This document shows, piece by piece, positions 45,000 through 54,462 of a stretch of 64,000 nucleotides of DNA. The DNA lies in contig NC_053036.3 of NCBI RefSeq assembly GCF_002575655.3, positions 648,789,387 through 648,853,386 on the forward strand, given 5' to 3'. The DNA is from Aegilops tauschii subsp. strangulata (Eukaryota; Streptophyta; Magnoliopsida; Poales; Poaceae). Below the pieces are notes generated by a model that did no database searches, was not told the origin of the DNA, and was given only the letters and a program-made list of their open reading frames with translations. Position numbers and translations under genes: made by a program. The stretch's first letter is position 1. Each line of letters starts with the position of its first letter.

Positions 45000-46200
45000 T
45001 TCTCTTAGGTAAAATAGCATAAAACAAGATAGGCCCTGACTCTCCATTATGGAGAATGGAGATTATCATGTCTCCAATTCTTGCCTTTCGCACAATGTTG
45101 CTTCCAAGTACCTCCTTATGACTGTCCATACATTTTTTCCATTCTTTGATTTTCATGTCTTCACTTGTTTTAGAAATCCGATATGGACAGGTGAGATTCG
45201 TAGGATGACCTGGTCGTATGTTCAAAACATCAAGGCGACCATTCTGATACATCAGATGAGTCACACAATCCTTCGGGATTTTCTGTTCAAAAACATAGTA
45301 ATGACTTCGTAGTTAGCAATATAGTTAAGTTTTAAAAGAATTTATGCAAAAGATGCACGGATGTCGTAATAGTAAAAAATCTTACCATGGCATCTCCATG
45401 GATGTTACCGTAGTTCAACACGTGCACTACTGGCACGTATTGACCATAATGTGGAGGAGTTTTATAATAGATATTGTAATTCTCAAGATCAGTACCAAAT
45501 GCGACCAGATGATTGTTCTCCTGATAAGTTAACTCGGAGCCATCGGTGTAGTAGGTTCTGTCTACCATGTTCTGCACATTGTTTGAAGAATGGAAATAAG
45601 CTGTCAATTGAAATAAGATGTCAACTATTTTGAAATGAACAATATAAATTAGTTAATAACTATGTTTGAGAAACTCACATAGCGGTAGAATTGGAAGCGT
45701 ATCAACAAGGACCCAAATGTCCATATTGTCATGGTCGATGTCAGGATCACCAAGATCCATGGTGACAAGCATACCATCATAAAAACCATACACCTTGCAA
45801 AGTGCTCCCAATTTTTGCAACCAAAATGGGTTACGGTCTCAGAATTATACAGATTTACTTCAAAATCCATACCATGATGGGTCCTAAGGTGATTTTTCTT
45901 TGTTTCGAAATTTTCATGGTCTTCAAAATTCATCCTCTCCAAGACATAGCGTCTTGCATGGCTTGGGATAAGCTACTCGAATTGTAAAAGATGAAAATTA
46001 CACGTTGAAATAGTTGAAGTCATGCTTAATTACGAAAAAAACACTTGTCGTCGTTGCATACCGTTTCAACATCGAAGGTCTCTTGGAGCTTAATGCTGAA
46101 GTGTCGATCTTCATCCAGGTGAGGCCTGTTGCACAGACCTCGGTCGTCATTGCACCAGCTGCACTCTGCCGGGAGACTTTCGTCGTCCGATGACGACATT
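45000..46200 (-). pseudogene. CACTA-2 accessory protein gene, possibly B3-like
   Basis: Minus-strand exon-like frames occur at 46200-46040 (MSSDDESLPAECSWCNDDRG), 45942-45649 (MDFEVNLYNSETVTHFGCKN, CMVFMMVCL), about 45600-45340, and 45300-45000 (IRKARIGDMIISILHNGESG near the end). The last part, with a DVLNIRPG strand and a KIGDMIIS...ILFYAIL pattern, recalls the end of a plant B3 DNA-binding fold, but this is a visual resemblance only. Spacer sequences between frames carry gt/ag signals, so it may be a multi-exon gene. I do not recognise it securely. Related proteins are usual passengers of Triticeae CACTA elements. The N-terminal frame has several Cys that could bind zinc. Confidence 0.45.
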
Positions 46201-46288
46201 TCCTACGTTCATAATTCAAAGATTTAACTTGTACAATTCAATATATATACTACAAAAATTAAATTAGATCATTATTATTCATCACGGG

Positions 46289-46690
46289 TTGACTATCGGT
46301 CTGTCGAGTCTTTTTCTTGAAAACTCTCAGCTCGCGTGGTGTATATATTCGACCGTTGGTGATGGTCGCTCCTCCTTTCGTTCCCGAGTGCATTACACCA
46401 AAATGTCTAGCACACGGGAACGAAGGAGAAGCGACCCCCACGACAAAAGTCGGGATCTCTCGTCCTCTCATATGTGGTGGATACTCTCACTCATTGATTC
46501 CTCTCTGACATTTGCGACCGTCTGTGATGGTCGTTACTCCTCCTTCCCCTAGTGCATAACAAAGGTCTAGCACCCGGGGAAGAAGGAGAAACGACCCCCA
46601 CGACAACAGTCGGGCTTCTTCGTCCTGTCTCATATATGGTGGATACACTCCCTCACTGATTTTTCGACCTTCGGTGATGGAGCTTCGACA
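46289..46690. repeat. about 165-180-bp tandem repeats (2-3 copies) in CACTA-2
   Basis: The block cgaccgttggtgatggtcgc...aacgaaggagaagcgacccc...tggtggata recurs: gtgatggtcg at 46359, 46523 and (as cttcggtgatgg) 46670; gaaggagaa-gcgacccccac at 46420 and 46583; tatgtggtggatactctc and tatatggtggatacactc at 46468 and 46633. Each unit also holds an internal inverted pair (tccttc/gaagga). Confidence 0.75.
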
Positions 46691-46764
46691 GACTTAAAGT
46701 CAACCCAAAATGTTGTTTAATTATATTTCTAGAAAATCTAGGCCACTCGATATTTCCTACATAT

Positions 46765-46890
46765 TCTAGCACAAGTCATGCCAGAATTCACGAAAAAATC
46801 CGGCATGATCTTTGCTGAAAAAGGACATATCGAGCGCCTGAAATTTGCCGGAACGGATATTAATCAACACTCCGACAAAACATAGGCCAC
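46765..46890 (+). other. small conserved ORF or element shared with CACTA-1
   Basis: The plus-strand frame from 46778 (MPEFTKKSGMIFAEKGHI, then FAGTDINQHSDK, stop about 46885) and the surrounding DNA resemble the minus strand of 170-295 in CACTA-1, including the hairpin arm ctgaaaaaggacatat. It is opposite in strand to the neighbouring CACTA-2 genes, as in CACTA-1. It could be a short protein or a conserved noncoding element. Confidence 0.45.
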
Positions 46891-48204
46891 TATAGGAGGT
46901 GTAACCTGCAAACATGACCGGCCACTTGGGCAAGCACATATCCTATTTGAGCAACATAACATATACATGTTTATATCTACATCATATGAGCATTCAAACT
47001 TGATGGAGTAGTTTTCCAATTTGAGCATTCAATAAGCAAAACCAAATTGTAAAATAAATTAGTATTAAAATTAGCATTCATTCAATAAGCAAAACTAAAT
47101 CATCTCTTTCGTTCGTATGTTGTCGAATATTATCACTAATAGATCTCGAATAGTATCATACATATAACATCACTAATACAGCTAAAACCGTAGCGAACGA
47201 CGGGTATCGGCGCGGGCGGTGGACACCCAAAGAGAAGGAACCATCACAGGATCATAGCTCCAGTGAGATCCCTGAAGAACCTCCCAGGTCTTGGAGAACC
47301 TTCCCTCCAACGCAACCATGTAGCGATGGACGTGCTCATCCTCCTCGCTGACACGGTGACGTACCACCTCCGCGGGGTCCTCAAGCCTCCGCACCGTTGT
47401 CGGTGCCAAAACCGGCGGATCTCGGGTAGGGGTCCCGAACTGTGCGTCTAAGGTCGATGGTAACAGGAGACGGGGGACACGATGTTTACCCAGGTTCGGG
47501 CCCTCTCTATGGAGGTAATACCCTACTTCCTGCTTGATTGATCTTGATGAATATGAGTATTACAAGAGTGATCTACCATGAGATCGTAATGGCTAAAACC
47601 CTAGAAGTCTAGCCTGACTGACTATTGTTATGATTGTTCTCCTTCGGACTAAGCCCTCCGGTTTATATAGACACCGGAGGGGATTAGGGTTGTACAAAGT
47701 CGGTTACAGAGAAAGGAATCTTCATATTTGGTCACCAAGCTTGCCTTCCACGCCAAGGTGAGTCCCATCCGGACATGGGTAGAGTCTTCGGTCTTGTATC
47801 TTCACAACCCATTAGTCTGGCCCATGTCCAACAGGCCGGACGTCCGAGGACCCCTTAGTCCAGGACTCCCTCAGTAGCCCCTGAACCAGTCTTCAATGAC
47901 GAGGTGTCCGGCGCGTAGATTGTCTTCGGCATTGCAAGGCGGGTTCCCCTTTCTGAATACTCCAAGATGGTCTTCGGATGTAACGAACGTGTCCGGATGT
48001 GGGTAGCGTATATCATGTTCACCGCTTTGACCTGAGGGGGAAACTTCTTCTGCCCCCCTGTGTTCGGCGGACGGGGCTCCTCATCATCGTCCTCGCTTTG
48101 CGATCCCTTCTCCTTGTTTTCGGCATTTAACTTGCCGGCTGTTTAAAAACCCAACAATCCCTGTTGGTATGGTTGGCTGGTTTGTCTGGGGTGCCATGAA
48201 TCTG

Positions 48205-48807
48205 TCACTGACGGTCGAGTATGCGGTCCAAGCTGGATGGTCCCAGGTTATTTCTTTTATATGGCTTCTTCCGCTGACCGGGCTTGGAGCCACTGAATCC
48301 GGCGTTGACTATAGTGTCATCGGTGCTATCGCCATTGCTTCGACGTTTGTGCCTGTTGCGTCGGAGCTTGCCGTTGCTGTTTTTGACCTCGGAGGTGCCC
48401 GCTTCGCTTGCCGTGTTTTTGCTACAGGCCAGCCAACTATCTTTACCCGCGCAAAAGTGGGTCATGAGTGCCGTGAGGGCTGCCATGGATTTCGGTTTTT
48501 CTTGGCCGAGGTGGCGGGCGAGCCATTCATCGCGGATGCTGTGTTTAAAGGCCGCTAGGGCTTCGGCACCTGGACAATCGACGATTTGGTTCTTTTTGGT
48601 TAGGAACCTAGTCCAGAATTTCCTGGCCGACTCTCCGGGCTGTTGAACTATGTGGCTTAAGTCATCGGCATCTGGTGGCCGGACATATGGATCGGTTGTT
48701 CCATCGTATGATTCGATATTTACGGGTTTAAACCCTTCTGGGAATTCATGATCCATTACTTCGTCAGTGAAGCAAAGAGGGTGTGCGGCGCCTCTATATC
48801 GGGCCAC
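48205..48807 (-). pseudogene. retrotransposon gag with internal deletion
   Basis: 200 codons: HEFPEGFKPVNIESYDGTTD begins the Retrotrans_gag domain, which jumps at about residue 45 to LSHIVQQPGESARKFWTRFL, omitting the usual middle helices (about 40-50 residues). It ends in a basic Lys/Arg-rich segment (KLRRNRHKRRSNGD). No zinc knuckle is seen. A short form could still act as a dominant partner of the gag of full-length relatives, but that is a guess. Confidence 0.75.
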
Positions 48808-49443
48808 ATCGCAACGTAGCTCCGATGGAGTCCGTCTGCGGTTTTCGGCCCGGGTGTGACTAGGCTTGTCACGTCCGAGTAGATAGCCGTCGTCACGTGT
48901 CGGGGCACGTCCTCGTGATCCGTAGATCGATCTGGTATGTTCTGCTCTATTGTCCAGGTCCTACCACAAGTCATGTGTATAACCACGAGCTGTGTTATTT
49001 CTGCCTTTACGGTGAGGTGGGGCGGGCTGGTGTTCAGCTTAAGTTGCCGCTTTATCCCGACCACGTGGTGGTCCGTCAGCCGCATTGTGTGATGATGGTA
49101 TGGGCTCCAGCGCCTCATCATCGAACTGAGGTAGCAATTTGCGCTTCGGGTAACTTTTGGCTGGGCGCTTGAGGCCGTATTCTTCGGCTGCCAGGACATC
49201 AGTCCATCTATCGTTGAGCAGATCTTGGTCAGCTTGAAGCTGCTGCTACTTCTTTTTCAGGCTCCTTGCAGTGGCTATTAGCCGGTGCTTAAAGAGCTCA
49301 TGCTCGAGAGGTTCCTTAGGCACGATAAAATCCTCGTTGCCGAGGCTCACCTCATCCTCGGATGGTGGGAGATAAGTACTGTCCTCCGAGTCGTCGTGTA
49401 TGGCGTGATCATCAGGGCTAACTTGCCCGTTTTCCCGTTCCTC
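48808..49443 (-). other. interior of gag-only gypsy element between ORFs
   Basis: Minus-strand sequence between the two ORFs, with stops in all frames at intervals and an ORF (49199-48756) without a known domain. It is probably the degraded link between the N-terminal protein and gag. Confidence 0.4.
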
Positions 49444-50475
49444 CTATTTGTAAGTTATCTCAACGGGGTCTTCGTTGTCTTCGGCATCGTTCGGAGTATT
49501 GTTTTCTCCTATGCCGGTATTGCTGTTTTTCTCACGGCGCGGTTTAGAGCGGCGCCGCTGACGTCGACGCTTTGGCTGTATCTCAGGAGGTTTATCCCCG
49601 ACTGAGTCCTTCTCATTGTCGCCGTTGTTCTCTTTGGGTGTATCCACCATGTACACGTCATATGAGGAGGTGGCTGTCCAGCGCCCTGTGGGTGGTGGTT
49701 TTTGTGCCTGCTCCTTTCCGGCATCGTCATCCATACCGTCGATGTCTACGGAGCCATAATCAAGCTCATCGGTTAAGTCTTCGACGGTGGCTATGAAGTG
49801 GGTGGTGGGTGGGAAGCGGAATTCTCCGTCATCAGCTTGCAATTCGAACCGGATATAGTTCGGCTGAGCGTCTCCTGATAAGGAGAGGGCTTTTAATGAG
49901 TTTAGCACATCGCCTAAAGGCGAGTGCCGGAAGACCGCGGAGCTGAACTCGATGATCGGCGCCCGATTAGGATCGATGGGCGTGGATGAGCGCGGTCCGG
50001 ATCCTAGAGCCGGAGACGAGTCCGAGGTTCCGGTAACACAAACCTTGCTCAAGGCTGAGTCTGTGTGCGGCTCCAACGCCGCTGAGTGTGCGGCTTCCGT
50101 GGCGGGGTTAAGCTTCCCATCCTCGGCCGGCGCGATCTGCTCCGGATCTAAGGCCAGAGCAGTTACAGGTGCTATCTCCCGGGTATAGTCCGATGACAGA
50201 TTTAAGTCATGTTCATTGTGGTGGCTAGGAGAGGCTGCCATAGGCTCGAATCCGTCGAAGATCAAGTCTCCACGGATATCGGCAACGTACATCAAGCTTC
50301 CAAACCTGACCTGATGGCCAGGGGCGTAGCTGTCGATCTGCTCTAGATGGCCAAGCAAGTTGGCGCGCAGTGTGAAGCCGCCGAATACGAAGATCTGTCC
50401 GGGGAGGAAAACCTCCCCCTGGACTGCGTTGTTGTGGATGATTGAAGGGGCCATCAAACCTTTTGAGGACGGCAT
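49444..50475 (-). CDS. N-terminal ORF of gag-only gypsy element
   Basis: An open frame of 343 codons from MPSSKGLMAPSIIHNNAVQG just inside the 5' LTR and PBS. It has a folded-looking N-terminus (VFLPGQIFVFGGFTLRANLL), a long acidic disordered middle, and a very basic motif (PKRRRQRRRSKPRREK) near the end that could be a nuclear localisation or nucleic-acid-binding patch. This type of N-terminal extension precedes gag in several Triticeae gypsy families. Its function is unknown. The frame is intact, unlike the gag downstream, and about 640 bp separate the two. Confidence 0.6.
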   Translation of the reverse strand: MPSSKGLMAPSIIHNNAVQGEVFLPGQIFVFGGFTLRANLLGHLEQIDSYAPGHQVRFGSLMYVADIRGDLIFDGFEPMAASPSHHNEHDLNLSSDYTREIAPVTALALDPEQIAPAEDGKLNPATEAAHSAALEPHTDSALSKVCVTGTSDSSPALGSGPRSSTPIDPNRAPIIEFSSAVFRHSPLGDVLNSLKALSLSGDAQPNYIRFELQADDGEFRFPPTTHFIATVEDLTDELDYGSVDIDGMDDDAGKEQAQKPPPTGRWTATSSYDVYMVDTPKENNGDNEKDSVGDKPPEIQPKRRRQRRRSKPRREKNSNTGIGENNTPNDAEDNEDPVEITYK

Positions 50476-51499
50476 AGTGGAACTGTCAATGAAAGCACCA
50501 ATGTCGGTGTCAAAACCGGCGGATCTCGGGTAGGGGGTCCCTAACTATGCGTCTAAGGTCGATGGTAACAGGAGACAGGGGACACGATGTTTACCCAGGT
50601 TCGGGCCCTCTCTATGGAGGTAATACCCTACTTCCTGCTTGATTGATCTTGATGAATATGAGTATTACAATAGTTGATCTACCACGAGATAGTAATGGCT
50701 AAAACCCTAGAAGTCTAGCCTGTCTGGCTGTTGTTATGATTGTTCTCCTTCGGACTAAGCCCTCTGGTTTAAATAGACACCGGAGGGGACTAGGGTTGTA
50801 CAAAGTCGGTTAGAGAGAAAGAAATCTTCATATTTGGTCGCCAAGCTTGCCTTCCACGCCAAGGTGAGTCCCATCCCGACACGGGTAGAGTCTTCGGTCT
50901 CGTATCTTCACAGCCCATTAGTCCGGCCCATGTCCAACATGCTGGACGCCCGAGGACCCCTTAGTCCAGGTCTCCCTCAACCGTCACTGGCCCACGCGAC
51001 CGCCACCAAAGAAGGTTCGGGTCAACGACGGGCTTTCTCCTTACCAAGCTGCGCCCCCCCGAAAGGTAGCACCTCCCAGTACCAGCCCGGCGGAGCCCAG
51101 TCCCGGACATGGCACCTCACCAAGCCCAGGCCTCCTCCGCCGAGTCGACGACGAGGATGCGGGATAGGCATCGTCGACGTGATGCGGGAATAATTGCTTT
51201 AACTAAAAAAATAACAACAAATGTGACACCTAAAACACCTAAATTCTATTAACTACACCTAATTAAAAACCTACATTTTGAACATGATTCGATCATAACT
51301 AGGGTTCATACTACATTATTCTAAGATTAAACACCTAAAATACCTAAATTAAATTAACAACATGGGGTGGCTGCTCTCACCTCAATCGAGGTCGGAGGGG
51401 GTCGGTGATGGGGACGACGGCGGGGATGATGCAGGGGCTCCTTGATTTCTGCAAAAACAAAATATAAACAAAATATTATTATCGTCATCTTAGGACTTA

Positions 51500-51800
51500 G
51501 TGAAACTCCGTCAGCTACATTAAATTATTCTATTCAAATTTACTTATTCAAAATTTCTAAAAATTTCCTATTCTATTCAAAAGACCTACATTTACTTTTT
51601 TTTTTAATTTCATATTTTATTCTATTCAAATTTACTTATTCAAAATTTCTAAAAATTTCCTATTCTATTCAAAAGACCTACATTTACTTATTGTTTTTAA
51701 ATTACTTATTCAAAATTTCTAAAAATTTCCTATTCTATTCGAAAGACCTACATTTATTTATTCTTTTCAAATTACTTATTCAAATTTTCTAAAAACAAAA
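51500..51800. repeat. AT-rich tandem repeat in CACTA-2
   Basis: A unit containing ttactt-attcaaaatttctaa and cctattctattcaaaagacc is repeated three times with variable spacing (about 51542, 51636 and 51708). Confidence 0.8.
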
Positions 51801-51867
51801 TATACTAAAAACCTACATTTACTAAAAACAAAAACCTACATTTAACAAAAACTAAAACCTATTTACA

Positions 51868-52130
51868 GAAAGGGGGAGGAGGAGGCCAGGAGGAGGAGGA
51901 AGGAGGGGGAGGAGGGAGGAGGAGGGGAAGGAGGAGGAGGAGAGAGCAGGAGGGGGAGGAGGAGAGACGAGGAGGGAGGAGGAGGAGAGAGCAGGAGAGG
52001 GAGGAGGGAGGAGGAGGAGGAGGAGGGGGCCGCCGGAGAGAGAGGAGGAGGAGGGGGCCGCCAGCGCCGGAGAGGGAGGAGGAGGAGGGAGGAGGAGGGG
52101 GAGGAGGAGGAGGAGGAGGAAGGAGGGATC
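51868..52130 (+). repeat. (GGA)n-rich purine minisatellite in CACTA-2
   Basis: About 260 bp are nearly all G and A on the plus strand (gggaggaggaggagg runs), interrupted by short ggccgccggag blocks. The minus-strand reading as a Ser/Pro/Leu protein is a composition artefact. Such strand asymmetry can form triplexes, G-quadruplexes or R-loops. It lies upstream of the minus-strand CACTA-2 coding exon. Confidence 0.9.
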
Positions 52131-52234
52131 GACCTTGGGGTGGAGGAGGAGGACGGCGTCGGCGGCGGCGAGGGACGCGAGGGCGACAAAGAGTGTGAGG
52201 GGGAGAGTGAGATGACGCGCGTGGCGGTTTGGAT

Positions 52235-52891
52235 AAGCGCCCTTAGTGGTAGCGCTTGTACGTAAAAAGCGCTACTTCTAAAGTTAATAGAAGTAGCGCT
52301 CTCTGTATAAAAGCGCTACTACTAAAATCAATAGCAGTAGCGCTCTATGTATAAACGCGCTACTGCTAACGCTAAGCATGTAAATTTTTCAAAAATACAT
52401 TGGTCATCAATGATCTTTTCGTGTAGAATCTAAATTGTCAATAGGAATCTTCTCCGATTTAAGAACCGGCGAAGATTCCTATTGCGGCCACAGATCCTAC
52501 ACATAGAGTTCAATGAAGATCAAGTGGTTGTGATGGTTTGAGAAGCACCATATTTAAGGTGTTAAAAATTCTGTTCACGGAGCGAGGTGGGACTAAACTT
52601 TGGTCTTATTAGGAGGGGACTGCATATATCAGTATCGCTGTTAAGGGAAAAAGCGTTGTTGCTAAGATCAATAGTAGTAGCGCTTTTTCTCATGAGCGCT
52701 ACTAGTATCCCTAGCATACCTGGAACGGTCTGTCAGTTTTAGTAGTAGCGCATTTTCCAGTTCCAGCGCTACTGCTATGCTCATAGTAGCAGCGCTTGTA
52801 GTGCAACAACGCTACTGCTAAGTAGCAGCAGCGGTTACTATTTTACAGCGCTACTACTATGCTACTGTGTATAAGCATTTTCCTAGTAGTG
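52235..52891. repeat. CACTA-2 right subterminal repeat array
   Basis: Repeats of the type gtagcgcttgta, aaaagcgctact and tagtagcgctttt in both orientations occur at 52240-52380 and 52640-52870. The array ends with the terminal repeat at 52878-52891. The unrelated segment 52385-52630 sits between the two clusters. Confidence 0.85.
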
Positions 52892-52894
52892 TTA

Positions 52895-54180
52895 CTACCG
52901 AACCTCGTAGGTCAACCAGAGTACGATCCGCACCAGTGTGGTACGGTAATCCGGTTCTGGAAGTCATGTTACTAGACCATGATGAACCTACCAACTATAA
53001 AGAAGCGATGATGAGCCCAGATTCCGCGAAATGGCTTAAGGCCATGAAATCTAAGATGGGATCCATGTATGAGAACAAAGTATGGACTTTAATTGACTTA
53101 CCCGATGATCGGCGAGCCATTGAGAATAAATGGATCTTCAAGAGGAAGACATATGCTAATAGTAGTGTTACTATCTAGAAAGCTCCAATTGTCGCAAAAG
53201 GGTTTTCGATAAATTCAAGGTGTTGACTACGATAAGATTTTCTCAGTCGTAGCGATGCTTAAGTCTGCCCGAATCATGTTAGCAATTGCCACATTTTATG
53301 AAATCTGGCAAATGGATGTCAAAACTGCATTCCTTAAATAGATTTCTTAAAGAAGAGTTGTATATGATGCAACCAGAAGGTTTTGTCTATCGTAAAGGTG
53401 CTAACAAAATGTGCAAGCTCCAGCGATCCATCTATGGACTGGTGCAAGCATCTCGGAGTTGGAATATACGCTTTGATGAGTCGATCAAAGCATATAGTTT
53501 TATACAGACTTGCGGTGAAGCCTGTATTTACAAGAAAGTGAGTGGGAGCACTACAACCTTTCTGATAAGTATATGTGAATGGCATATTGTTGATCGGAAA
53601 TGATGTAGAATTTTCTGGAAAGCATAAAGGAGTGTTTGAAAGGAGTTTTTCAAAGAAAGACCTCGGTGAAGCTGCTTACATATTGAGCATGAAGATCTAT
53701 AGAGATAGATGAAGACGCTTAATAAGATTTTTCAATGAGTATATACCTTGACAATATTTTGAAATAGTTCAAAATGGAACAGTCAAAGAAGGAGTTCTTG
53801 CTTGTGTTGCAAGGTGTGAAGTTGAGTAAGACTCAAAACCCGACCATGGCAGAAAATAGAAAGAGAATGAAAGTCATTCCCTATGCCTCAGTCATAGGTT
53901 CTATGAAGTACGCTATGCTGTGTACCAGACCTATTGTGTACCTTGCCATGAGTTTGGCAAGGGGATACGATAGTAATCCAGGAGTGGATCACTGGACAGC
54001 GGTCAAAGTTATCCTTAGTTACCTATTGACTAAGGAAACATTTCTCGGTTATGGAGGTGATAAAGAGTTCGTTGTAAAGAGTTACGTCGATGCAAGATTT
54101 TACATCAATCCAGATGACTCTAACTCTCAATCTGGATACATATTGAAAGTGGGAGCAATTAGCTAAAGTAGCTCTATGGA
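52895..54180 (+). pseudogene. copia reverse transcriptase/RNase H remnant
   Basis: Continues the Angela-like pol after CACTA-2: TEPRRSTRVRSAPVWYG and the RT start (MYENKVWTLIDLPDDRRAIE) to a TAG at 53176. After frame changes come LYMMQPEGFVYRKGANKMCK and SIYGLVQASRSWN. The catalytic YVDD box reads YVNG (tatgtgaatggc near 53570) in the expected frame. RNase H parts (53774-54166) follow, with SVIGSMKYAMLCTRP and a truncated end. Clearly inactive. Confidence 0.85.
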
Positions 54181-54462
54181 GAGCATTGTAGACATAGAAA
54201 TTTGCAAATATATACGGACCTGAATATGGCTGACCCGTTGACTAAACCTCTCTCACAAGCAAAAACATGATCACACCTTAGTACTCTTTGGGTGTTAATC
54301 ACATGGCGATGTGAACTAGATTACTGACTCTAGTAAACCCTTTGGGTGTTGGTCACATAGCGATGTGAACTATGTGTGTTAATCACATGGTGATATGAAC
54401 TATTGGTGTTAAATCACATGACAATGTGAACTAGATTATTGACTCTAGTGCAAGTGGGAGAC

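Larger units (their letters stand above)
47398..50979 (-). mobile_element. complete gag-only gypsy LTR retrotransposon (3582 bp, TSD ACCGT)
   Basis: LTRs at 47398-47873 (476 bp) and 50502-50979 (478 bp) both start tgtcggtg and end ctccctca. The 5-bp target duplication accgt is at 47393-47397 and 50980-50984. Next to the right LTR the minus strand reads TTGGTGCTTTCATTGACAG, in the PBS position. ORFs are on the minus strand. Protease, RT, RNase H and integrase are absent, so it depends on a relative. The LTR start recalls the Triticeae Fatima family (from memory). Confidence 0.92.
47182..51180 (-). pseudogene. CACTA-2 coding exon split by the gypsy insertion
   Basis: On the minus strand a frame from about 51180 to 50985 (with WAPPGWYWEVLPFGG) resumes at 47397-47182 (VRRLEDPAEVVRHRVSEEDE, then HVHRYMVALEGRF, ending at a TGA). 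The gypsy element at 47398-50979 lies between the parts and has duplicated accgt. The frame across the upstream part is already interrupted near a C-run (51053-51060). The protein family is not recognised beyond being a common passenger of wheat CACTA elements. Confidence 0.6.
44290..52891 (-). mobile_element. complete CACTA transposon CACTA-2 (8602 bp, TSD TTA)
   Basis: Starts CACTACTAGGGAAAA at 44290 and ends TTTTCCTAGTAGTG at 52891. The 3-bp target duplication TTA is at 44287-44289 and 52892-52894, and removal joins the copia linker. Both ends carry arrays of agtagtagcgct-type repeats. The coding remnants (B3-like at 45-46 kb and an exon at 47.2 and 51.0 kb) are on the minus strand. No TNP2 transposase is present, so it is non-autonomous. 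About 3.6 kb of its length is a younger gypsy insertion; the element alone is about 5.0 kb. Confidence 0.95.

Noticed and set aside
46289..46680. Repeats regularly spaced like a CRISPR array
   Set aside because: Units are about 165-180 bp without short identical repeats and unique spacers, and the sequence is a plant transposon.
51442..51792. 116-codon ORF with repeated YSKFLKIS-like motif
   Set aside because: It is the translation of the AT-rich tandem repeat in CACTA-2.
51863..52189. Ser/Pro/Leu-rich 108-codon ORF
   Set aside because: Direct translation of a (GGA)n minisatellite; a composition artefact.
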